Of a DNA stretch of 59,768 bases, positions 35,310 through 44,848 are shown piece by piece; the first letter of the stretch is position 1; every line of letters begins with the position of its first letter. The notes beneath the pieces were generated by a model. The model saw only the letters and a list, made by a program, of their open reading frames with translations. It was not told the origin of the DNA and did no database searches. A program made the position numbers and the translations under genes. This DNA comes from Planctomycetota bacterium (GTDB lineage: Bacteria; Planctomycetota; Phycisphaerae; Sedimentisphaerales; Anaerobacaceae): NCBI GenBank assembly GCA_014384025.1, contig JACNGQ010000324.1, positions 2,295 through 62,062 of the forward strand, in the 5' to 3' direction.

Positions 35310-37382
35310 CTATGGTAATGATCTGGTATTGAGTGCTCTTGGGTGTTTCGACGGTGTTCCATTGTGATAGACTTCATTTTTAGGCAGCTTCATCATTTTA
35401 TTATTGTGGGTCCAGCTTGGGAAATTATTTGTGCGATGATTATCCGGGAATTGGCGATAGAGAACTCCCGGGACTCCTCTCTCCAGTGATTCCAACGACC
35501 CATCAGGTCTTGCAATACACGTTGGCCATGATGAATAATGGCCGGATGAATTACTCGCAATTACCCACATTAAATTATCCGAGGCTCTTACTCTAATCTC
35601 GGCAGGGATAATTTCGTCTAATATAGTCTCGCCATTGTGGTGTGCATTATAAAAGGAATGAAACATTATTTTAACTTCTTTATGTCTATATATGTTATAC
35701 ATCTCCGGGAAACAAGAATCATAACATATTAAAAAACCCAGGTTGAATCCTTTTAACTCAAGAACTGCTATATGATCGCCGGGAGTATAAAATCTCAAAT
35801 CACCACCTGTTAACATTGACTTGTCATAACGATCCACAATCTTTCCTTTGTCTGAAATTATATATAGGCAATTCAGGGGTTTTTCATTTTTACTAATGTA
35901 ATGAGCTGATCCCAGAACAACCCAAATATTATGTTTTCTGGCCAGTGACATAATACTATGTGTTTCGGCTCTTAAATCATCCCAGTTGAAGCTTTCAAAC
36001 GATGGAATATCTTTTGGTGGATATCCGCTAAGAGCTGCTTCTGAAAAATGAACAATATCAGCTTTATTCATAGCCGCTTCTTTGATAAAACGCTTGATAT
36101 AATTTGCGTTGCTCTCAATTTCTCCTGATACAGGAAACTGGCATGTGGCTACTTTTAGCTTTTCTTCAGAGTAGTTGTTTCCGCTATTACTCACTGTGGG
36201 GGAAAGTTTTGCAATAATTGTATCCCCCGGGCCTTCTGTGGGTGAGAGCTTTACAATACCCCAATCAATATTTCCTCCTCCAAAGGTGGTTTGAATTGCA
36301 CCTTGTGTAGTTGGGAAAGACGAACTAAACGCGCAAGTAGAAGAATAACAATTACCTCCACTATCAACTACGAGGTTGTGTGTGTTTAACCAATTGTTAC
36401 CCTCGTCGCCAATATAAGTCCCGTACACAATATCTGAGCCGTCCGGTAAAAGTTTGGCAACATACCAGTCAACACCTCCATTATGAGTTCTGTCGTGGGC
36501 TCCAGAAGTCGTTGGAATGTCATTGGACCTTGTTTGACATCCGACATATACGTATCCATTCTCATCGACGTCGATGGAAGCTTCAATCGAGTCATAATCA
36601 GAACCACCCAGATAGGTGGCCCACACCACACAACTGCCGTCGGAAGAAATCTTGGCAACGCCGCAGTCAGTTCCGCTTTGAGGATTTGGTAGGAATGCAT
36701 TAGCGTTCCAGGCCGGATCCATCCATGTGTTCCAATGGGCGGGATCGTTTTTGTCCGGACGAACCCCCCAGGTGACATAGATGTCATCGTTCTTATCCAG
36801 CGCCAAATCACGGTGGAGATGGTCGATACCGAAGAAGCTTGCCCACACGAGAGACGAGCCATCAGGCGTAAGTTTACATATGTACGCATTCTGGCTTGTG
36901 TTGTGTGGATTCCCCGGATCTTTACCTCCGCATCCCTTGAATTGTCTTTGATATACGCCCGGAGTAATGGGAGAGCCCTGAGCACCGCGACCATGAACAA
37001 CAACATATCTTTTACTGTCGATTTCAAGCCCGTAGGCCTCTTCTGAATTGGGGCCGCCAATAATTGTTGACCACACCAAACTTCCTATAGGGCTAAACTT
37101 GGCCACGAATATCTCTGAATTATATCCCCAGCGGGTTTTTCCAAGACTGGTGTCCAGATGCTCGTCATAAGCACCCGGCGTTGTAGGGAAGTCTGGAGAG
37201 CGGGTGGTGCCTGCTACGTATATGTTGCCCAGGTTGTCAACTTCGACATCACGAATTCCTTCCCCGGCGCTGCCTCCGAAGAAAGTGGAAAAGGTCAAAT
37301 GATATGGTTTTCCTGTGGCCATTCCGGCGAATAGGAGTATTGTTGCCACTATCAGCAAATTTCTCATGATGTATTTGAACAT
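35310..37382 (-). CDS. SBBP beta-propeller fused to a carbon-nitrogen hydrolase (nitrilase)
   Basis: This 690-residue secreted protein is a fusion. The start is an ATG with aggaggt ahead; frame upstream of it is open for 25 more codons without support. After a signal peptide, residues about 25-400 form a beta-propeller of SBBP-type repeats (SFFGIDHLHRDLALDKNDDI, ATYLGGSDYDS, FPTTQGAIQTTFGGGN). From about 407 a complete nitrilase-superfamily domain follows: Glu448 (HFSEAALSGYPP), Lys521 (DRYDKSMLTGG) and Cys553 (FLICYDSCFPE) form the catalytic triad. The junction repeats KLSPT twice (about 378 and 393). An amidase or carbamoylase acting on an exported substrate is implied, since nitrilases are normally cytoplasmic. 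The two parts also differ in base use, the nitrilase part being richer in A+T. Confidence 0.85.
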   Translation of the reverse strand: MFKYIMRNLLIVATILLFAGMATGKPYHLTFSTFFGGSAGEGIRDVEVDNLGNIYVAGTTRSPDFPTTPGAYDEHLDTSLGKTRWGYNSEIFVAKFSPIGSLVWSTIIGGPNSEEAYGLEIDSKRYVVVHGRGAQGSPITPGVYQRQFKGCGGKDPGNPHNTSQNAYICKLTPDGSSLVWASFFGIDHLHRDLALDKNDDIYVTWGVRPDKNDPAHWNTWMDPAWNANAFLPNPQSGTDCGVAKISSDGSCVVWATYLGGSDYDSIEASIDVDENGYVYVGCQTRSNDIPTTSGAHDRTHNGGVDWYVAKLLPDGSDIVYGTYIGDEGNNWLNTHNLVVDSGGNCYSSTCAFSSSFPTTQGAIQTTFGGGNIDWGIVKLSPTEGPGDTIIAKLSPTVSNSGNNYSEEKLKVATCQFPVSGEIESNANYIKRFIKEAAMNKADIVHFSEAALSGYPPKDIPSFESFNWDDLRAETHSIMSLARKHNIWVVLGSAHYISKNEKPLNCLYIISDKGKIVDRYDKSMLTGGDLRFYTPGDHIAVLELKGFNLGFLICYDSCFPEMYNIYRHKEVKIMFHSFYNAHHNGETILDEIIPAEIRVRASDNLMWVIASNSSGHYSSWPTCIARPDGSLESLERGVPGVLYRQFPDNHRTNNFPSWTHNNKMMKLPKNEVYHNGTPSKHPRALNTRSLP

Positions 37383-37498
37383 TTTTGTAACCTCCAAAGA
37401 GCGTGCTTCAAACGGATTTGCCGTTGAGCCATTCTTTTTTTCGTAGTTGACATGCACACATCGACTGAGATTTAACGACCTTTGTCAAGTCATAGTAA

Positions 37499-38860
37499 TC
37501 AGCGATCAGGGAAAGATTTTAGATTTCCTGTTATCGTATGCAAACGGATAATAGCATTATCAACTAAGCGTTCTCCCGCACCAACTTCAACATAGGTGGA
37601 ATAACTTGCACCATATCCACCCTCTGAAGCAGCTTGGATTGTGGGAAAGTATGAAAAAACATCGTTACAATAGCCCAGAAAAAAAGTATGAGAAATAGGT
37701 GACCGATTGCGAAGAGCAATCTGAAAGTCATCAAAAAATTCTCCCGGGAAGCCTACCCAGGCAATTTCTTCTCCCAATAACACTATCGGAGTTTCCGCTT
37801 TAATAACCGATGGACGGTCTCTGAGCAATTCTTCATAATATTTTTTCCCGCGCTGCTTAATATAAAATTCTTTCACATTCTCATCTTTTAGGTCATAACG
37901 GTATTTCAACTCGGTGATATATTGATACGTGCTCAATATGAGTTTATCTTCCTTAACTGGCTTCATTGACTCAGCAATGCGGACAACTTCCTTTCCCAGT
38001 GCAATTCCCGTTTGCTTTAGTTTCGTATATGTATCCTGATTATTTTCCTTCGGCCTGTCATACGGATTGATCTCTCCACAGGCTCCCTGCAGGTAAAGAC
38101 AAGTGCCACCAAGGCGTTTCTCAACATAGTTACGCATAACGCCCGGAAATTCAGCAGAATATTTCAGGTTTGAGCCCTCAAACACTACCGGATGACATGC
38201 ATAATGAACCAGGATAGCAATCCATTTGCCATCGGTTCCCTTAAAACCGATAATACCAACAGTCTGATCGACTGGAGTATTCTCTTGTCGGGCCGGATTA
38301 CTCCACAGCATCTTAACTGTCCCATCCGGATTGACCACACGCCGGTCGTATGAGATGTCTGCCGAACCGTACCCTATTTCAACTGTTACAGGAGATTTCG
38401 ATGAAACAGCATTATTGATAACTTCATATATATTTCTCTCTAATGTGGACAGCCAGGGATTCTTTTTCGATGGAAGATCAGGTTTCAGATCGGGGCCGGC
38501 ATGAGTATGAATTGCTAAAAAAAGAATAGTAGAAATCTGCAATTCTTGTTCAGCTTTCTGACGGATGCGTTCACGAACTTCTTCTGGTGGAGGGCCAATG
38601 AGATCAAGGATAACAAAAGAAACGCGCTTGTTTCCATCATCCAAAACGATTGATTTGGCATATAGAGGATCCCAAATGCCATTAGACAGTTCTTTTCGTG
38701 AGGCATATCCTCTCATAGGCATTCCAAGAGGAGGAGTAATATCGACCGTTGCAACTCCAACTTCCAGAGCAAGGGCAGTGTTGGACATACCTCCGTTTTC
38801 ACCGGCAACTAACAAAAGGCAGGAAAAAGCGAACGTTAAAATAAATTTGTTCAAAAACAT
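37499..38860 (-). CDS. Neutral/alkaline ceramidase-like secreted hydrolase
   Basis: This 453-residue exported protein has a signal peptide (about residues 4-20) and an aaaggag ribosome site. It matches the N-terminal catalytic domain of neutral/alkaline non-lysosomal ceramidase: GVATVDITPPLGMPMRGYA near the start, FLAIHTHAGPD (His118 and His120), HYACHPVVFEG (His223) and YLQGACGEINPYD. These His residues bind zinc in the family. It lacks the family's C-terminal immunoglobulin-like domain and is shorter than full ceramidases, as is common for planctomycete homologues. The substrate is probably an amide or ester of unknown nature and not necessarily ceramide. It lies upstream of the propeller-nitrilase gene in direction, with a 116-base gap. 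Confidence 0.87.
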   Translation of the reverse strand: MFLNKFILTFAFSCLLLVAGENGGMSNTALALEVGVATVDITPPLGMPMRGYASRKELSNGIWDPLYAKSIVLDDGNKRVSFVILDLIGPPPEEVRERIRQKAEQELQISTILFLAIHTHAGPDLKPDLPSKKNPWLSTLERNIYEVINNAVSSKSPVTVEIGYGSADISYDRRVVNPDGTVKMLWSNPARQENTPVDQTVGIIGFKGTDGKWIAILVHYACHPVVFEGSNLKYSAEFPGVMRNYVEKRLGGTCLYLQGACGEINPYDRPKENNQDTYTKLKQTGIALGKEVVRIAESMKPVKEDKLILSTYQYITELKYRYDLKDENVKEFYIKQRGKKYYEELLRDRPSVIKAETPIVLLGEEIAWVGFPGEFFDDFQIALRNRSPISHTFFLGYCNDVFSYFPTIQAASEGGYGASYSTYVEVGAGERLVDNAIIRLHTITGNLKSFPDR

Positions 38861-38893
38861 AATTTCTCCTTTGCGTGATTAATAAAGTCCATA

Positions 38894-38980
38894 CCATATT
38901 ATATCAAAATTATATCCGAGGTTGATTATTCACCTTGATCAAGATAAAGATAGCATACCATATATTCTCTTATAATATGG
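38894..38980. repeat. 10-base inverted repeat between the ceramidase-like gene and the GH2 fragment
   Basis: CCATATTATA and TATAATATGG are exact reverse complements 67 bases apart. ATACCATAT also occurs twice in the same stretch as a direct repeat. The region is very A+T-rich and precedes a gene fragment, so it may be promoter DNA or the scar of a rearrangement. Confidence 0.4.
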
Positions 38981-39008
38981 GTTGTAAAAGAAGAAAAAAT
39001 CGTTGTGA

Positions 39009-40022
39009 AAGTTCTTAGACCTGTCCCAGCATAATATCCTTCATAGTGACACACTGAAAGCTTGCGATGTGGAAGCCGGCGGCAAAGGTGTGTTGAAGCT
39101 GAATCTGCCGGAGGATTGGCATAAGGCAGGAGTACTTTATCTAACTGCATTTGATCCGGCGGGTAAGGAAGTCTGGACATGGTCGTGGGGAATTCAAAAG
39201 GAATCTGAATCCTGGTATCAGTATGTAAAAAAGGAAAGTAAAAAGAACTCTGAGGTCAGCTTAACCGAAGGCCAGGAGGAGCTTTTGGTCAAGGTGGATG
39301 GTCTGAAGCTTTCGTTCAGCAAAAAGACCGGCGAGTTGGCTAAGGTTGAGAAAGACGGTAGATCTATCTCGATGGAAAAGGGGCCCCGGCCGATAGTTGG
39401 TGACAGCAAGCTTGGTGAGTTTAACCATTGGCGCAAGAATGATGATATTTTCGTCGAGGCAATATATGAGGAGGGTCTTGACTATGCGAAGTGGAAAATT
39501 TATCCGAGCGGTTGGGTGAGGTTAGATTATCAGTATGAGCTTGATGGGCAGTTTGACCTGATGGGAATCACATTTGATTATCCTGAAAACAAAATGGTAA
39601 AGATGAAATGGGTCGGCAAAGGGCCATATCGAGTATGGAAAAACAGAACAAAAGGTGGATTGCTGGATTTCTGGAGCAATGATTACAAAAACCATACGCC
39701 GGGTATGACGTGGGATTATCCGGAATTTAGCGGCTACTATCGGGACTGGCACTGGGTGACATTTGAAACCAAAGAAGGGGAAATTACACTGCTCAATGGA
39801 ACAGAAGATGCTTTTCTTGGTGTCTATAGGCCGAAGGACGGTCCTGATCCCAGGAGTAAGAGTATCAATGTGCCGGAGACAGGGATATCATTGTTGCACG
39901 GGATACCCGCTATTGGGACAAAGTTCAATAAAGCTCAGGACCTTGGTCCTGAGAGCCAGAAGAACGAGGCTTCCGGTAAGTACTTAGGTTCTGTCTGTTT
40001 TTATTTCGAAGCTGGGCCATAA
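39009..40022 (+). pseudogene. 3' fragment of a GH2 beta-galactosidase
   Basis: The frame opens after an in-frame TGA at 39006-39008 and has no credible start: the first GTG (39069) lacks a ribosome site. It encodes about 337 residues that match the last part of GH2 beta-galactosidases, the immunoglobulin-like domain 4 (from FLDLSQHNI) and the large beta-sandwich domain 5 (about residues 70-335; WKIYPSGWVRLDYQYELDG, KWVGKGPYRVWKNRTKGG, SGYYRDWHWVTFETKEGE). The sugar-binding, jelly-roll and catalytic-barrel domains, some 700 residues, are absent. No such sequence precedes it, because the upstream DNA is the A+T-rich repeat and then an opposite gene. It is a truncated leftover and probably inactive. 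Confidence 0.75.
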
Positions 40023-40155
40023 TAAATGAGTGGAATACTCAATAGTGAACTGCACGTCTGAGTAATCCATTAGTATCGAATGTTGCAAATGGTGTAGATT
40101 AATAAACCTGAGTACGAAATTTGTGTTGATTCTATATTTGCTTCACAAGCACACA

Positions 40156-40184
40156 TTGAATCGCTATATCCCTTGTGATATAAT
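40156..40184 (+). promoter_or_regulatory. Strong sigma-70-type promoter of the SGNH/TPR gene
   Basis: TTGAAT and TATAAT are separated by 17 bases, 77 bases before the start codon of the GC-rich SGNH/TPR gene. The match to the consensus is among the best in the window. Confidence 0.6.
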
Positions 40185-40261
40185 CATTCCTGTCGATGGA
40201 TCTCAGACTTATTGTAAGCCAACCTATGACATGATGGCGCAGATAACCGGAGCACGACAGT

Positions 40262-41968
40262 ATGTCATCAGAACAACGGTCGCGAGCGTTTCTTGGCCGG
40301 CTGGCCAAACCAGTCGTGGCGGTCTGCGCCACGCTGCTCGCCCTGCTTGCGGCCGAAGCCTTGGTTCGAATCCTCGGTCGGGCACCGGACATGAAGCCAA
40401 TTCAGCTCAGTTCCTATGACTGCATCTACAAGCGCTCGACGAATCCTATCCTGGGCTTTGAGCTGAAGGCAAACTGCCGCAACGACGATCCGGACTTCAT
40501 CCAGACCTACGAACGGACCAACTCTCACGGACAGCGCGACAGGGAGCGCACGCTCCAGAAGCCTGATGGCGTCAGGCGGGTCCTGCTGCTCGGAGATTCG
40601 GTCGTCGAGGGCTATGGGCTGCGCGAATCCGAAACCATTTCCCGCCAGCTCGAAGACCTCTACGGTGACGGGTCAACCGAGGTCCTCAACTTCGGTGTCA
40701 GTGCGTATTGCACGCGTGCCGAGGTCGAACTGTTAGAGGTTAAGGGGGTGCGATTCGATCCGGATGTAGTAGTTCTGGTGTTCGTGGAGAACGATTTCGA
40801 CAACTTCAACCGCGAGGCGTTTCCTCTTGGGGAGACGATTAATCGTCCTGCGGTCGTCAAGGCGTTGTTTCGGAGATCCCACCTCTTTCGCCTTGCCAGC
40901 ATTCGGTTGAACCTGTTTAACTTCGGAGCGGAAGCGGACCCCGTGCGCTGGAACCAGGACGCCATCGGAGACAACAACGTGGCCGAGGGACTGCGCCGAT
41001 ACCGGGAGCTTGCCGACCGTCACGGATTTCAACCGGTGGTCGCTATCTGGCCGCGGTTTTTTGATGACCGCATCGCGGACGTCTGCTTCATGCCCCAGGG
41101 CAGCGAGCAACTCGTGGTCGAGTATCTGGCGGCGATGTACGATATCCCGTCGGTGCGACTCTCAGAGTTTTTCCAGCGGCACCACGCGGAGTCGTCCGGG
41201 GCGGTGAAGCCGCGGCTGCGTTACAGCGCCGGCGATGAGCTCCATCCCTCACCGGAAGGGTGCCGCGTTGCCGCCGAGGCGCTGAAGGGGATCCTTGACG
41301 AAATTGAAGTTGGCCGAGCGGCGTCGGCGCGCGAGATTCCGCGTTCCGCTCAAAGTGACGCGGAAGCCGTCGCAACCGCCAAGGCATTGGGCCAGGCCCG
41401 GCCCAACTACGCGCGCGTCCACAACCGCATGGGTACCGAGTTCCTGAATATGGGCAAGCTGGCAGAAGCTGTGGCGGAATTCAAGCAGGCGCTGGAAGCG
41501 GACCCAACATATGCCGGGGCACATAATAACCTGGGTATCACCTACGAGCGATTGGGCCATGAAGAAGCTCAGGCGCAATTCGAACGGGCCATCCGGCTCA
41601 GGCCAGACTTTACGCACGCACATTTCAATCTGGCGCGAATCCTGATGAAGAAGGAACGCGTGGGGGAAGCTGTGACGGAGCTGCAACAAACGATTCAGAT
41701 CGATCCCAACCATGTGGGCGCGCTCAACATGCTGGGGATGGCACTCGGCAGACAGCAGAAATTAGACGAGGCCCAGTCCCATCTGGAGCGGGCGGTCCGC
41801 CTCGAACCGGAACACGCAGAGGCTCGCAACAACCTCGGCGCGGTGTATTCAGCGCAAGGGCGCTTGCGCGAGGCGATGGTGCAGTTTGAGGCAGCACTAC
41901 AGGTCGATCCCGGCGACCCCGAGATCATCGAGAACCTGAAGAGGGTGAGGGAAGCTCTAACGAAGTAG
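40262..41968 (+). CDS. GC-rich SGNH hydrolase fused to tetratricopeptide repeats, probably acquired
   Basis: This 568-residue protein has an N-terminal membrane segment (about residues 16-37), an SGNH/GDSL hydrolase domain (about 85-345) and five or so TPR units (about 383-565). The hydrolase keeps the nucleophile GDS (Ser113 in LLLGDSVVEGYG), an Asn in VENDF (Asn177) and the Asp-x-x-His pair in GDELHPSPEG (Asp325, His328). Homologues deacetylate or acylate polysaccharides. TPRs read NLGITYERLG, MLGMALGRQQKLDEAQ and NLGAVYSAQGRLREAM. Its base composition is near 60% G+C, far above all neighbours, with GC-ending codons throughout, which signals recent horizontal transfer. It has its own promoter, and a perfect hairpin follows. 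Confidence 0.88.
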   Translation: MSSEQRSRAFLGRLAKPVVAVCATLLALLAAEALVRILGRAPDMKPIQLSSYDCIYKRSTNPILGFELKANCRNDDPDFIQTYERTNSHGQRDRERTLQKPDGVRRVLLLGDSVVEGYGLRESETISRQLEDLYGDGSTEVLNFGVSAYCTRAEVELLEVKGVRFDPDVVVLVFVENDFDNFNREAFPLGETINRPAVVKALFRRSHLFRLASIRLNLFNFGAEADPVRWNQDAIGDNNVAEGLRRYRELADRHGFQPVVAIWPRFFDDRIADVCFMPQGSEQLVVEYLAAMYDIPSVRLSEFFQRHHAESSGAVKPRLRYSAGDELHPSPEGCRVAAEALKGILDEIEVGRAASAREIPRSAQSDAEAVATAKALGQARPNYARVHNRMGTEFLNMGKLAEAVAEFKQALEADPTYAGAHNNLGITYERLGHEEAQAQFERAIRLRPDFTHAHFNLARILMKKERVGEAVTELQQTIQIDPNHVGALNMLGMALGRQQKLDEAQSHLERAVRLEPEHAEARNNLGAVYSAQGRLREAMVQFEAALQVDPGDPEIIENLKRVREALTK

Positions 41969-42005
41969 CTATGGAAGCCGGAGAGGAGACCACGTGGAAG
42001 ATAAA

Positions 42006-42039
42006 GGGGCTTATACTGAATCGAATCAATATAAGCCCC
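42006..42039. terminator. Bidirectional stem-loop terminator between convergent genes
   Basis: GGGGCTTATA and TATAAGCCCC form a perfect 10-base-pair stem, extended by TGA/TCA after one mismatch. It lies between the stops of the SGNH/TPR gene and the convergent LamG gene. On the minus strand the stem is followed by TTTAT, and on the plus strand by an A+T-rich stretch. It fits termination from both sides. Confidence 0.7.
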
Positions 42040-42090
42040 AAATTTATAAATCATTAGCATTAACTACTTTTGCTTCATAGGATCCAGCGC

Positions 42091-44268
42091 TTACTGTGCA
42101 GGCGGATAGAGACGAATATCGTCGAAGTACATCATACCTGTCCCGCCGGTGACCGAGCTAAGGCCAAGAGTAATCGAATTGACGTTGGCGAGGTTCACAC
42201 CCTGGTCTGCAAATGCCTGCAAGGGGATGTTCCATGGAGTCCAGGAAGTTTTCAGAGCTGCATCAGGATCATCATAATCGACCCTTGTATTACCGTTGAG
42301 AGCAACGTACAAAGTCTCAGCAGCATTAGATGAACTGCCTCTGAACCAAATCATCAGTGTGTCGACACCTTTGATTGTCCAGTCCTTATTGGAAGTCAAT
42401 GTCAAAGTCGCTTCGGATTTTCCGACAGCATTATCGTAGGCCATCGGCATAGACTGATTGCCGCTGTGAACGATGCTCTGCTCGGCAAATGGAGGATTTA
42501 AGTTACCAACGACAGAACCATTTATGGCCGGATTTTCGAATCCGTCTATCCAGGCGAGATATATCCTGTTGCTTCCGTCCTGGCCTTCATCAATGTCATT
42601 GTAGCTTTCCATATCGTCAATGATAAGGAAGTTGGCTGTAGTCAAGCTCCAGAGCGGGCCTGTCCACGGGCTGTCAGCATTTGCGCTATTAGCCTCGTCA
42701 ACACGCCAATAGTAAGTGGTATCCCACTCAAGTTGTCCTGGTTCGAAGCTCTCGGAGCCAAGGTTTCCGCTGCCTTTAAGCTCTAGAGAAGCTGCATCTG
42801 CGCCGAAATAGACTTCATGTGAAGCACCTAAGCCCGGCGCCCATGTGAGAACAGGCGTCTGTGTTATATCCACAGCACCATTAGCCGGGTTAAGTGCCGC
42901 AACAGCACCTTCAGTTGTAAAGCTCCAGACGTCGCCTTTATGCGTTTCGATAATATCAAACTCGTCGATTCGCCAGTAATAGGTCTTGGCCATCACAAGC
43001 GGACCGGGTTCATAAGTTGAATCTCCAAGAGGAAGTGCTCCGGAGGCATTGAGGACATCGTCAAAATTGTCACCGAAGTATGCGTAATGTAGTTTCGCCC
43101 CAAAACCTTCCGTCCAGCTAAGTTTGGCATTTACGCTTACAGCCTCGGCACCATTAGCAGGATCGGGGAAGTAGGCGGTCTTTGGAGGAATTGCAAAGCT
43201 CCAGACGCTGCCCTTCCACGGACTATTTGGTTCAGCTTCATTGACCTCATCAACACGCCAGTAGTAAGTTGTGCCCGGGACAAGACCTTCGGGAACAGCA
43301 AATCCGGGGAAGCCGGCAATAAAATCTGTTGTGGCCTGATTACCCTGGAAAGTACTCTCGGCGCCGCTGTCAACATCGTCAAAATTCTCACCGAAATATA
43401 CATCGTGCGAGAGAGCAAAAGCTCCCGGCGTCCAGGACATGCTTACCCATGTGTCCATATTTAAGGCTCCATCGGCTGGTGTGGGGCCAAAAGAGAAAGG
43501 CCACGGCTTACCCGCAAAACCACTCAACTCGACTTGTGTCAGCGCAGCATTGATGATCCAAATCTCGTCAACCGTGCCCTCGAAGTAATTGCCGCCGCCC
43601 GTAACATTACCGTCATGAAGTTTCGTTTGTGAATTGGCATACCCGATGCCGTTGTCATTCGAGCGGCTCCTCAATTCAGCGCCGGGCCCCTTACCGATCA
43701 GCACCCCATCCATCCACATTTCAAACTTGTCGTCTTCCTGGGCTGCGGTACCGTCTCGCAGGACAGCAGCAACGGCAACCCATTGATTTGAACTGATCGG
43801 TGCAGAGAGAAATGTACCTGTCCATTCCGGTGTATAATCGCTCAAGTTCCATCCTCCGACATAGACCAGACCTTCATGGACGTATATGCTGACCCCGCGG
43901 GTTGTGCCGCCTTCATCATACACCACCTGTTTCTCCGGTTTAGTCACATCGGCACATTTGAATATTGCAACCACCGTATGATTCGTGTGAGTACTAAGGT
44001 TGATCGTAGCAGCGTCCGGGATATGGACGCCATCACTGGTCCCGTTGAACTGTAACGCCTTGCCTTTGAGGCCATCAACGACCTGGGGGCTTCCAATGAG
44101 ATTGGCCGTATTGCTATTGGCTGAATCATCTGGTACATCGGTACCGACATTATCAAACTGGTACACATTACCATCAGTAATGGAAGCCGGGTCGAGCTGG
44201 GCCATGGCATTACCGGCTATGCTCAGAACCAAAACAAGAGAAATAAAATAAAACAACTTCTTACACAT
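42091..44268 (-). CDS. Secreted LamG protein with repeated Fn3-like domains
   Basis: This 725-residue exported protein has an aaggagg ribosome site and a signal peptide (LFYFISLVLVLSIAGNAMA). Residues about 35-255 form a LamG / concanavalin-like jelly roll (GKALQFNGTSDGVHIPDAAT, GTVDEIWIINAALTQVEL). Three Fn3-like repeats follow (about 260-555), each with DPANGA..., a HDVYFG or HEVYFG strand and TTYYWRVDE. The last 175 residues are a carbohydrate-binding-like beta-sandwich (FLIIDDMESYNDIDEG, MMYFDDIRLY). No enzyme motif is visible, so a surface adhesion or glycan-binding role is likely. Fn3-like repeats of this exact kind are common in Phycisphaerae exoproteins. The gene seems to be alone on its strand. 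Confidence 0.87.
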   Translation of the reverse strand: MCKKLFYFISLVLVLSIAGNAMAQLDPASITDGNVYQFDNVGTDVPDDSANSNTANLIGSPQVVDGLKGKALQFNGTSDGVHIPDAATINLSTHTNHTVVAIFKCADVTKPEKQVVYDEGGTTRGVSIYVHEGLVYVGGWNLSDYTPEWTGTFLSAPISSNQWVAVAAVLRDGTAAQEDDKFEMWMDGVLIGKGPGAELRSRSNDNGIGYANSQTKLHDGNVTGGGNYFEGTVDEIWIINAALTQVELSGFAGKPWPFSFGPTPADGALNMDTWVSMSWTPGAFALSHDVYFGENFDDVDSGAESTFQGNQATTDFIAGFPGFAVPEGLVPGTTYYWRVDEVNEAEPNSPWKGSVWSFAIPPKTAYFPDPANGAEAVSVNAKLSWTEGFGAKLHYAYFGDNFDDVLNASGALPLGDSTYEPGPLVMAKTYYWRIDEFDIIETHKGDVWSFTTEGAVAALNPANGAVDITQTPVLTWAPGLGASHEVYFGADAASLELKGSGNLGSESFEPGQLEWDTTYYWRVDEANSANADSPWTGPLWSLTTANFLIIDDMESYNDIDEGQDGSNRIYLAWIDGFENPAINGSVVGNLNPPFAEQSIVHSGNQSMPMAYDNAVGKSEATLTLTSNKDWTIKGVDTLMIWFRGSSSNAAETLYVALNGNTRVDYDDPDAALKTSWTPWNIPLQAFADQGVNLANVNSITLGLSSVTGGTGMMYFDDIRLYPPAQ

Positions 44269-44848
44269 AATAATCCTCCTTAAAAAGATTAAAATAATGA
44301 TATATTATGCTTTGGCCACATACCAAAAGACACGTTCCCGCAAAGGCGAAACCTGAAATATTCATTGAAATGTAAACAATATCTTTATTGCAAAGCGCAA
44401 AGAACCTTGTTAAAATCTTTGACTTGCCTTGCATAATTCATAATAATTCCTCCTCTATTTGTGAAAACAACAGGCATTTCGCCAGCTTGATGATCTATAA
44501 GTTAAAGATGCCGAGCTGTGCGGATACAAACTTCACTAACATTATTTATACCAAACCAACCGCTTTGCCGTCAAGGAAAATATTTTGATTGTTTGTTATA
44601 ATATCTCATTTGTATAACTTATGGACAAGTGCAACGAAAGGCAGTTAAGTCTATTTGTGAATTCCGCATACCACCCCTCAGCTTTCAATTTCAATGTTTC
44701 TGCTGGAACCTTTATAAGGGCGAACTCTAAAATTCCCGGGACCGGTCTTACCAGCCTATCGGAACCAGTTCGCACGCATGAAAGTTACTCTTTCCACGAG
44801 CTGCAAAACGTCAATTGTTTGGCCAAGCAAACCGGTTTTTATGCCTCA
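44269..44848. other. Gene-free stretch between two minus-strand genes
   Basis: The first 100 bases are the upstream region of the LamG gene. Short plus-strand frames exist here, but they lack ribosome sites and typical codon use. The string CCCGCAAAGGCGAAACC at 44337-44353 resembles the first conserved element of cyclic-di-GMP-I riboswitches, but the rest of that motif is not present. The right end is the region just downstream of the propeller gene. Confidence 0.5.

Noticed and set aside
34601-35332. A 243-codon plus-strand open frame
   Set aside because: It is antisense to the oxidoreductase, whose motifs are unmistakable, and is a by-product of that gene's codon use.
40364-40380. tRNA T-arm-like string GGTTCGAATCC
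   Set aside because: It falls inside the SGNH/TPR coding frame and no cloverleaf can be formed around it.
44337-44353. Cyclic-di-GMP-I (GEMM) riboswitch-like string CCCGCAAAGGCGAAACC
   Set aside because: It lies on the plus strand with no plus-strand gene downstream for 2 kb, and the second conserved element and the paired stems are not found.
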